Positions 13,301 through 19,715 of a DNA stretch of 19,715 bases are shown one piece after another; within the stretch, counting starts at the first letter, position 1; each line of letters begins with the position of its first letter. Source of the stretch: Lachnospiraceae bacterium (GTDB lineage: Bacteria; Bacillota; Clostridia; Lachnospirales; Lachnospiraceae); NCBI GenBank assembly GCA_019420465.1, contig JAHZHB010000031.1, positions 1 to 19,715 on the forward strand, given 5' to 3'. Below the pieces are notes generated by a model, which saw nothing but the letters and a program-made list of their open reading frames with translations, searched no databases and was not told the origin of the DNA. The position numbers and the translations under genes are program-made.

Positions 13301-14752
13301 TTAGTCAAAATACGTGTCAAACGCACTCTTTGCCGCAGGCACCGCATATTTGCTTCCGGTACCGGATGCCTCAACGATCACACTGATGGCGATCTTTTTG
13401 CCATCCTGCTCAGCATAGCCGACAAACCAGGAATGCGGCTTACCATGGTCGGAATCAAAATCTGCCGTACCGGTCTTGCCGTAGGCCGTATATTTTTTGC
13501 TATGCAGCTTTGTACCTGTACCTTCTTCTACCGTAGCACGCATCAGTCCCTGTAAAAAGGAGGCTTCTGCGGGACTCATCAGCAGACCATAGTTTTTTGG
13601 TTCATAGGATTTGACCACAGTTCCACCGTCATTTTCGATATGATCGACCAGGTACGGTGTCATCAGGGAACCATCGTTGGCGATCGCCGATGCGATCAGA
13701 CACATATGGTACGGTGTGACCAGTGTATTTCCCTGACCGATCGATGTCTGCATCGTCAGCGCCGTGCCGGAATCACTGTCCAGCGAAAAACGGCTGGATT
13801 TATACCGCACCGGTGAAGGCAGATCCTGATTGAACAAAAGGCTCTCCGCTGTAGAACGGAATTCACTCTTTTTCAGCGTCAGACCTACCGATACAAAACC
13901 GGCATTACATGAATTGGCAAAAAGCTCTGTGAAATTCTGACGTCCGTGTGACTCATTGCCGTAACAGTGGATCGTGTGATCATCTACCGTGATCTCCCCG
14001 TTACAGTCATAGGAAAAGCTGCCGGGATTGCCATACTGTCTGTAGTATGCCAGCGAGGTAACGATCTTAAATGTCGATCCCGGCGGATACAGACCGCTGG
14101 TCGCACGGTTCAGAAGCGGTGAATTATCCTCATCCGTTGTCAGCTTTGTATATTTCTTTTCTATGGTATTCGGATCAAAATCCGGCTTGCTGACCATCGC
14201 AAGTACTTTTCCTGTCTCCGGGTCGATCGCCACAGCAGCACCCTTATGATCCCCGATTGCCTTGGAAAGGGCTTTCTGCAGGCTGACATCCAGTGTTGTC
14301 ACCACCGTATCGCCAAGCTTCTTTTTGTCCTGGAACTCCCGTTTGACCTGGTCAAGGATAAAGGAATCTGAAGTCAGCAGATTATAATTCTGGCTGGATT
14401 CGAGACCGCTGCCGCCCTGGGTGGTATAGCCTACCACATGGGAAAACAGATTGTCATAGGGATATTCTCTCGTCTCCGTGCCTTTGGAAGATACCTTTGT
14501 TTCTGCCAGCACTTCACCACCCGCCGCGCGGATCTCACCACGGATAACCTTTTCCGCTGCCGATTTGGCACGGGTATTATAGGGACTGTTCTGAAACTCT
14601 CTGGACATATTAAAATGAAAATATACCATGTAGGCGATCATGCCCACAAAGATCATCACAAAGAAGTAACAGATAAAAATATACTCTTTACCAATTGAGG
14701 CTCTTTTTTGTTTCTTCTTCGATTTTCTGTTCGAGTGTTGTTTCTTTGACAT
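13301..14752 (-). CDS. pbpA: Class B penicillin-binding protein (FtsI/PbpA-like transpeptidase)
   Basis: 483 aa from the ATG at 14752. Lys-rich cytosolic tail (1-22), one membrane anchor (about 23-45), a short pedestal with RGEIRAAGGEVLA (71-83), then the transpeptidase domain with all three motifs: STFK (Ser226, Lys229), SCN (281-283) and KTG (426-428). It crosslinks peptidoglycan outside the membrane, paired with the SEDS polymerase encoded just upstream. The compact form resembles the PbpA partner of RodA-PbpA pairs in Actinobacteria and Clostridia. Its first 65 nt overlap the 3' end of the SEDS gene in another frame; the SD (AGAGGT) lies inside that gene. Whether it serves elongation, division or sporulation is not determined. 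Confidence 0.93.
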   Translation of the reverse strand: MSKKQHSNRKSKKKQKRASIGKEYIFICYFFVMIFVGMIAYMVYFHFNMSREFQNSPYNTRAKSAAEKVIRGEIRAAGGEVLAETKVSSKGTETREYPYDNLFSHVVGYTTQGGSGLESSQNYNLLTSDSFILDQVKREFQDKKKLGDTVVTTLDVSLQKALSKAIGDHKGAAVAIDPETGKVLAMVSKPDFDPNTIEKKYTKLTTDEDNSPLLNRATSGLYPPGSTFKIVTSLAYYRQYGNPGSFSYDCNGEITVDDHTIHCYGNESHGRQNFTELFANSCNAGFVSVGLTLKKSEFRSTAESLLFNQDLPSPVRYKSSRFSLDSDSGTALTMQTSIGQGNTLVTPYHMCLIASAIANDGSLMTPYLVDHIENDGGTVVKSYEPKNYGLLMSPAEASFLQGLMRATVEEGTGTKLHSKKYTAYGKTGTADFDSDHGKPHSWFVGYAEQDGKKIAISVIVEASGTGSKYAVPAAKSAFDTYFD

Positions 14753-16148
14753 AGTTATTTTTACCTCTGTTATACTGCTTTCTCTGTTCCTGATAGGCGG
14801 CTGCCTCTTCTGCAGCCAGACGCTGCTCCTGTTTTTCCTGTTCATCCTCGCGGAGAATATACAGTCCCTGGATGATGGCAAACATCATGATCGAACAGAT
14901 GATGGAGCTTCCGCCATAGCTGACCAGCGGCAGTGTAATACCTGTCATCGGAATAAATTTGATATTACCGCCGATCGTCAGAAATACCTGAAACGCATAC
15001 TCCGCACCCAGGCCCAGAGCAATCAGCTTGTAAAACCGCTTGGACAGCTGCATGGAAATATTGACGATCATCAGAAAGCAGCTCATACATACAAGGATCA
15101 GACAGATAGCAAATACACCTCCAAGTTCCTCACAGATCGCCGAAAAGATAAAGTCCTGTGTCGCTACAGGGATCGTATCCGGAGCACCTTCAAACAGTCC
15201 CGTACCAAACCAGCCACCGGCACAGATCGCAAAAAGTCCCTGCGCGATCTGATAGCCACCGTTCTGATAGTCGGCAAAAGGATCTTTCCATGCCTGGACA
15301 CGCACACGGACATGGGACATGACAAAATAGGACCCTACTGCCGCCAGCGAGCCACCGGCCAGTGCAGCCAGCGGATAACGAACCTTTTTGGTTGCCACAT
15401 AGATCAGCACCACGTAAGCGGCAAAAAATACGAGTGCTGTACCCAGATCCTTCGATACTGCCAGAATCAGTACATGCGCACCTGCCACGCAGGTCGCTGT
15501 CACGATATCCCGGAAAGTTAAATTTACCTTGCGCAGAAATCCGGCCAGGCAGAACACATACGTAATCTTGACAAATTCGGAAAACTGGAATGTCGGTCCA
15601 CCCTGTGTCAGCGAAACGGACAGCTTGGCTCCACCGGAAACCGTGGCCATCACAAGCACCACCATCAGAAGGGCAATACCACCGATCGCATAGACCCAGG
15701 TAAGATCACGCAGGATCTTTACCTTACGCACGATGACCGGTACAAACATAGACATGACCGTCGCCGCAGTTACCAATACCATCTGTTTGATCGCCAACCC
15801 GATATTCAGCCGGGTCAGGATGATCATACCGATACTGATCAGCATGCACATATTGTTGAGCAAAAGGATAGATGCTTTCCGGTAGACCAGACGATACAGA
15901 ATCTGTACGATAACAATATACATAACGATCACACCGTACAAAAACAGCATTTTAGGCTCCATCGTCTGCAAAAACATCGCCATAAAAGCCATCGAGATCA
16001 GCAAAAGGATCAGTATGATCTGCCGTCTGAGTACACGACGTCTTGTTTTTTCTTTTTTCTTACTGAAAACACTGAAACACTGTGAGGTATAGATGATCAT
16101 CAGAAGAATCAGCATATACTTGATCAGTGTCACGATGATTGAAACCAT
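14688..16148 (-). CDS. rodA: SEDS peptidoglycan glycosyltransferase (RodA/FtsW/SpoVE family)
   Basis: 486 aa with about ten membrane spans. The late signature is textbook: GGWFGTGLFEGAPDTIPVAT (311-330) followed by QDFIFSAICEELG, and IKFIPMTGITLPLVSYGGSS near 396-415. It polymerises lipid II into glycan strands together with its class B PBP, which follows directly and overlaps by 65 nt. A C-terminal cytosolic tail (about 433-486) rich in Glu, Lys and Gln is longer than I expect for the family. The ATG lies 3 nt after the U32 stop, with GAGGAG about 11 nt upstream inside that gene's end, implying co-transcription. FtsW, RodA and SpoVE cannot be separated here by eye. Confidence 0.92.
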   Translation of the reverse strand: MVSIIVTLIKYMLILLMIIYTSQCFSVFSKKKEKTRRRVLRRQIILILLLISMAFMAMFLQTMEPKMLFLYGVIVMYIVIVQILYRLVYRKASILLLNNMCMLISIGMIILTRLNIGLAIKQMVLVTAATVMSMFVPVIVRKVKILRDLTWVYAIGGIALLMVVLVMATVSGGAKLSVSLTQGGPTFQFSEFVKITYVFCLAGFLRKVNLTFRDIVTATCVAGAHVLILAVSKDLGTALVFFAAYVVLIYVATKKVRYPLAALAGGSLAAVGSYFVMSHVRVRVQAWKDPFADYQNGGYQIAQGLFAICAGGWFGTGLFEGAPDTIPVATQDFIFSAICEELGGVFAICLILVCMSCFLMIVNISMQLSKRFYKLIALGLGAEYAFQVFLTIGGNIKFIPMTGITLPLVSYGGSSIICSIMMFAIIQGLYILREDEQEKQEQRLAAEEAAAYQEQRKQYNRGKNNYVKETTLEQKIEEETKKSLNW

Positions 16149-16151
16149 AGA

Positions 16152-18347
16152 CTATTCTACTCCTCTTTGATAATGTCCCCTGGTAAACCTGCCCTTCATG
16201 AGAGATGCCGGATCTTCGTCTCCGTGAAGAAGTTTAAAGATCTGTGCTGTTTCTGCCTGGTCCTCTGTTGTAAGATTCAGGCGCAGTGCCGCAAAACCGG
16301 CACGGGCAAGCTCTTCTTTTTCTTTAAACAGCCCCAGCGGAATGGAATTATACAGCATATTATAACAAAAATCGCAGCAGCAGATTGCCGGAAATTGCAC
16401 ACCTTTCCGGTCTTTCAGAGTCAATGTGCCGGATTTTTGGTCACAGCCTGTTGTATTCTTTCGCAGGCACTGTGCCGAAACCATAAGAAGCTGCCGGCCA
16501 TAGATCACTACTTCCGAATCTCCGTTTGGCCGGTGTAAAAGCTCTTTGCGGTTCAGCTCAGCCGGTGCCGTAAACCGGTGTACACCCTGTGCCCGGAAAA
16601 AGCTGAGGGCTTCCACGTTCATCGTATACATACAGTCATCCAGACAGATCTCTTTTGGGGTTTCTGCCTCGGTCAGGATACATAATTCCTCCATCGTCCG
16701 GACCAGATATCCGTCAAAAGGCACTTCCTCGATCTGTTTCAGGCCGTCTAAAAAACCATCCCTGTAGTTTTCTCTCAACATCTGTGGCAGGGCCAGATAC
16801 CAGCTGACACCGGTACGATCCATCTGTTTACGGATCCACGTTTTTTCATGGTTCCACAGCGTATATTCCACATAGATCCTATCTGGCTGCACAGCTTCTG
16901 CCAGCACAGTCTCCAGCTGCGGACGTGTCCGGACAAGTACCGTTATCTCAGGATCTCCTTCATGTACAGGTGCCTCGACAGATGTCTCTTCACATGTAAG
17001 ACTGCATTTTCTCCGGTATGGTGCAAGCATCGCCTCTTTCAAAGCAAAAAGGCCGGCTCTCCGCAGCGCATTCAGCTCCTTTACCGACAAAAAAGCGTTC
17101 CCGCGCATTTCCACCGTAAGTTCCGCAAAAGAAAACGCAGAGTCTCCGGTCTTTACAAGCTGTTTTCTGACCTGTGCCTCTTCGAGCGGACGGTTTTTTG
17201 CTGTCTGTACGATATTTCCCGTAACGAAAGCGGTCTGCTCCTGCTGTTGCAAGAACAGGGATACCGGCTCTCCTTCCCCTAAAGAAGCCAGCCCGGTGAC
17301 CGGTATCTTTTCCTCTTTTTCACAGTATTTTTCACGAATCTCTGCAAACAGCTTCTCATTGCGGTCCCTGGCTGTTTTTTCCAGTTTTTCGTTTTTCAGC
17401 GCCATCATATGTTTGCCGTTGTGCTGTTTATAATAGCTTTGGTGAAAACCGTCACGATTATACAGATCAAAAAGGATCTGCAGATCTTTTTTGGAAACGC
17501 CGGTAAAAGTGCCCGCTATCACCTGATCCAGGTACTTGCGGTAAACGCTCACAACACCCGCTGTATATTCCGGCTTTTTCATACGCCCCTCGATCTTTAA
17601 AGAGGTGACTCCGGCTTTAAGGATCTCCGGCAGAAGTTCCACCGTACACATATCCTTCGGACTCAGCATATACTGTTCCTGGTGACCGTTCAGCCTTTTG
17701 GTACGGTCATACACCTCATACGGCAGACGGCAGGGCTGTGCACAGCGTCCTCTGTTTCCGCTGCGCTGCCCTAAAATACTGCTCAAAAGACATCTGCCTG
17801 AATAACAGTAGCACAATGCACCATGGACAAAGCATTCAATCTCCAGTCCCGTAGCCCTGCGGATCTGGCTGATCTCTTTTAAGGACAGCTCTCTTGCCGG
17901 AACCACACGGGTCACGCCCTGTTTTTCAAGCATACGCGCACCTGACGGGCCAGTGATCATCATCTGGGTGCTGGCATGTACTGCCATTTCCGGAAACTCC
18001 CGGAGCACAAAGCGCAGTACGCCCGGATCCTGCACGATCACAGCATCCAGTCCGGCTTCATACAGCGGAGCCAGATACGCATACAGCTCCCCGGAAAGCT
18101 CCTGCTCTTTTAAAAGCGTATTGACCGTCAGATAGATTTTTTTCTTATGCAGATGGACATCATCGATCAGCTCCAGCAACTCGTCCTGTGCAGGATTGTC
18201 TGCATAGGCACGGGCACCGAAACGGCTGCCGCCGATATAAACGGCATCAGCGCCTGCATGCAGGGCCGCTTTGGCTGCAGCGACGCTGCCAGCCGGAGCC
18301 AGAAGCTCCATCGTATGTATATCAGGTAATGGTCTGTTTGGAATCAT
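16152..18347 (-). CDS. U32 family protein (RlhA/TrhP-like RNA hydroxylation factor, formerly called peptidase)
   Basis: 731 aa. The N-terminal U32 domain opens with MELLAPAGSVAAAKAALHAGADAVYIGG and has the signature ECFVHGALCYCYSGRCLLSS. Cysteines 179, 186, 202 and 206 have the spacing of the proposed Fe-S ligands. A middle region (about 380-520) corresponds to DUF3656, and a Cys-rich CCCDFCYNM lies near the C-terminus. E. coli relatives RlhA and TrhP make 5-hydroxycytidine in 23S rRNA and 5-hydroxyuridine in tRNA using prephenate; the length and DUF3656 favour the RlhA type. The start is uncertain: ATG at 18347 has no good SD and follows a terminator by a few bases; ATG at 18311 (MELLAPAG, the typical family start) also lacks one. 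Confidence 0.9.
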   Translation of the reverse strand: MIPNRPLPDIHTMELLAPAGSVAAAKAALHAGADAVYIGGSRFGARAYADNPAQDELLELIDDVHLHKKKIYLTVNTLLKEQELSGELYAYLAPLYEAGLDAVIVQDPGVLRFVLREFPEMAVHASTQMMITGPSGARMLEKQGVTRVVPARELSLKEISQIRRATGLEIECFVHGALCYCYSGRCLLSSILGQRSGNRGRCAQPCRLPYEVYDRTKRLNGHQEQYMLSPKDMCTVELLPEILKAGVTSLKIEGRMKKPEYTAGVVSVYRKYLDQVIAGTFTGVSKKDLQILFDLYNRDGFHQSYYKQHNGKHMMALKNEKLEKTARDRNEKLFAEIREKYCEKEEKIPVTGLASLGEGEPVSLFLQQQEQTAFVTGNIVQTAKNRPLEEAQVRKQLVKTGDSAFSFAELTVEMRGNAFLSVKELNALRRAGLFALKEAMLAPYRRKCSLTCEETSVEAPVHEGDPEITVLVRTRPQLETVLAEAVQPDRIYVEYTLWNHEKTWIRKQMDRTGVSWYLALPQMLRENYRDGFLDGLKQIEEVPFDGYLVRTMEELCILTEAETPKEICLDDCMYTMNVEALSFFRAQGVHRFTAPAELNRKELLHRPNGDSEVVIYGRQLLMVSAQCLRKNTTGCDQKSGTLTLKDRKGVQFPAICCCDFCYNMLYNSIPLGLFKEKEELARAGFAALRLNLTTEDQAETAQIFKLLHGDEDPASLMKGRFTRGHYQRGVE

Positions 18348-18350
18348 TTT

Positions 18351-18382
18351 AAAAAAAGGGGATCACCCGAGTGGCAATCCCC
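18351..18382 (-). terminator. Intrinsic terminator of zapA, abutting the U32 start codon
   Basis: On the minus strand GGGGAT...ATCCCC (6 bp, with inner CAC/GTG pairing) is followed by T7. It starts 17 nt after the zapA stop and its U-tract ends 3 nt before the candidate ATG of the U32 gene. Confidence 0.88.
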
Positions 18383-18398
18383 GAACCCTTTCTGGATA

Positions 18399-18797
18399 TT
18401 ATCTGCCGGCAGCCGGTTTTGTCTGGGCGAGCGTACGCTCAAGCTCTTCTTTTTCTTCTTTGAGCTTTTCGTAGTCCTCCTTAAGACGTTCCAGCTGGAT
18501 CTGTGAAGCGATCAGGTCGTTTTTCAGATCGTATACCTCACGATCCTTTGACACAGAATCTTCTTCAAATACCTCAGCCTGGGAACGGGCCTTGAAATAA
18601 TCATCAGCCACATTCAGACTGAGCATAATGCCGCGCACATCGGCATGCTGACGGTTAAAACCCGGAATAGCGGTCAGATCGGTCAGTTTATTATTAAGAT
18701 ATACGGCGACTTTCTGTAAATACTCTTCGCTTTCGTATCCGCCAAGCGTATAGATTTTGCCGCCAATCAGAACTTTTGTCGAATTTTTGGATGACAT
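18399..18797 (-). CDS. zapA: Cell division protein ZapA
   Basis: 132 aa. The N-terminal KVLIGGKIYTLGGYESEEYLQKVAVYLNNKL is the ZapA fold, and residues about 80-125 form a long Glu/Lys/Leu coiled coil (LERLKEDYEKLKEEKEELERTL). ZapA bundles FtsZ filaments at midcell. It is somewhat longer than the roughly 85-110 aa of many homologues because of the coiled-coil tail. The ATG follows AAGGGAG at 6 nt. It lies 46 nt after ruvB, has its own promoter overlapping the ruvB end, and ends in a strong terminator, so it is probably expressed as a single-gene unit besides any ruvB read-through. Confidence 0.92.
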   Translation of the reverse strand: MSSKNSTKVLIGGKIYTLGGYESEEYLQKVAVYLNNKLTDLTAIPGFNRQHADVRGIMLSLNVADDYFKARSQAEVFEEDSVSKDREVYDLKNDLIASQIQLERLKEDYEKLKEEKEELERTLAQTKPAAGR

Positions 18798-18835
18798 GGG
18801 TAACTCCCTTCTTTTATACTCTTTCGTATTTTGCT

Positions 18836-18864
18836 ATTATACCTTATTTTTCAGGTGCAGGCAA
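18836..18864 (-). promoter_or_regulatory. Sigma-A promoter of zapA overlapping the ruvB 3' end
   Basis: On the minus strand TTGCCT (18859-18864, inside ruvB), 17-nt spacer, perfect TATAAT (18836-18841) just after the ruvB stop, about 38 nt before the zapA ATG. Confidence 0.7.
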
Positions 18865-19715
18865 TCCCAGATGACCATACGCCTTTGCCGTGGCAACGCG
18901 TCCGCGCGGTGTACGCTGAATAAAGCCATGCTGCAGAAGATACGGCTCATAAACATCCTCGATCGTTCCTGCATCTTCGCCTATGGATGCCGCCAGTGTC
19001 TCCAGGCCGACAGGTCCGCCCTGAAAATTTTCGATCATCATGCGCAGAATCGCCCGGTCTGTCTGGTCGAGTCCATACCGGTCCACTTCCATCAGATCCA
19101 GTGCAAAATCCGCCACATCATTGGATATCTTCCCGTCATATTTGACCTGTGCAAAATCACGGACACGCTTTAAGAGCCTGTTGGCAAGTCGCGGTGTTCC
19201 CCTGCTTCTCCTGGCCATCTGCATGGCACCCTCCGGATCGATCTCCACACCAAGTATCTTTGCCGAATGCAAAATGATCGTCTGTAATTCTTCGTACGTG
19301 TAAAACTCCAGATGCTGTATCACACCGAAACGATCCCGCAAAGGTGCGGTTAAAAGACCGGCTCTGGTCGTCGCCCCCACCAGTGTAAATTTCGGAAGCT
19401 CGAGACGGATCGACCGTGCTGTTGCGCCTTTACCGATCATGATATCGATGGCATAATCCTCCATGGCCGGATAGAGTACTTCCTCTACCTGCCGGTTCAA
19501 ACGGTGGATCTCATCGACAAAAAGGACATCGCCCTCCTGCAGGGAATTTAAGATCGCTGCCATCTCGCCCGGCTTTTCGATCGCCGGACCCGAGGTAACT
19601 TTCATATGTGTCCCCATTTCGTTGGCGATAATTCCGGCCAGTGTCGTCTTTCCAAGGCCTGGTGGCCCGTAAAACAGGACATGATCCAGCGCATCTCCTC
19701 TCTGTCTGGCTGCTT
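18844..19715 (-). CDS. ruvB: Holliday junction branch-migration ATPase RuvB (5' end outside window)
   Basis: The frame is open to the right edge, giving about 290 residues, most of the roughly 330-350 aa protein; only the N-terminal part is missing. Visible are Walker A GPPGLGKTT, Walker B VLFVDEIHRLNR, sensor GATTRAGLL with the arginine finger region LRDRFG, and the C-terminal winged helix with GPVGLETLAASIGED and the closing RTPRGRVAT. RuvB forms the hexameric motor that, with RuvA, migrates Holliday junctions. It ends just before zapA, and its last codons contain the zapA -35 element. Confidence 0.97.
   Translation of the reverse strand, partial: AARQRGDALDHVLFYGPPGLGKTTLAGIIANEMGTHMKVTSGPAIEKPGEMAAILNSLQEGDVLFVDEIHRLNRQVEEVLYPAMEDYAIDIMIGKGATARSIRLELPKFTLVGATTRAGLLTAPLRDRFGVIQHLEFYTYEELQTIILHSAKILGVEIDPEGAMQMARRSRGTPRLANRLLKRVRDFAQVKYDGKISNDVADFALDLMEVDRYGLDQTDRAILRMMIENFQGGPVGLETLAASIGEDAGTIEDVYEPYLLQHGFIQRTPRGRVATAKAYGHLGLPAPEK

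Noticed and set aside
1..19715. CRISPR array, tRNA, rRNA, insertion sequence or prophage genes
   Set aside because: Looked for on both strands; no regularly spaced repeats, cloverleaf-like genes, transposases or phage genes were recognised.

Overview
The window looks like chromosomal core DNA of a spore-forming, Gram-positive member of the Clostridia, most likely Lachnospiraceae. The reasons are two sporulation genes (an alpha/beta SASP and gerW/ytfJ), strong AGGAGG-type ribosome binding sites, sigma-A promoters, many U-tract intrinsic terminators, and the Firmicutes gene order rpmB / asp23-like / fakA / recG. I see no insertion sequence, prophage, tRNA, rRNA or CRISPR array. Twenty of the 22 coding regions are on the minus strand; only rpmB and the SASP gene are on the plus strand. 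The genome around the window is probably read right to left.

Right part (10.8-19.7 kb, transcribed leftwards): the 5'-truncated ruvB; zapA with its own promoter and terminator; a U32-family protein; a SEDS glycosyltransferase (RodA/FtsW) overlapping a class B penicillin-binding protein; a Nudix hydrolase; a 108-aa protein of unknown function; DUF2953 (ytfI); gerW (ytfJ); a 48-aa two-helix membrane peptide; and an aldose-1-epimerase-like protein. This block combines cell division, wall elongation and spore functions. The last five genes are tightly packed or coupled.

Middle (8.4-9.8 kb): a GlcG/HbpS-like gene with a textbook promoter. Next comes the divergent pair rpmB (plus) and asp23-like/fakA (minus), with recG downstream of fakA. 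Between fakA and recG lies the most unusual DNA of the window. It is a roughly 200-bp near-perfect palindrome with 47-nt arms and a structured loop.

Left part (0-4.4 kb, mostly leftwards): a phosphoribosyltransferase-fold protein lacking the usual acidic pair of the PRPP loop, an exported L,D-transpeptidase with an Ig-like tail, an AGCS sodium/amino-acid symporter, a convergent SASP gene with a sigma-G/F-like promoter, a methylglyoxal-synthase-fold protein with several expected catalytic residues replaced, and the start of rsmD.

I found no obvious multi-gene novel system. The best leads are the palindromic element, the two enzyme-fold proteins with altered active sites, the terminator placed directly on the U32 gene start, and two small uncharacterised proteins in the ytfI/gerW cluster. 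All statements about homologues and residue numbering in other species are from memory, not from a search.
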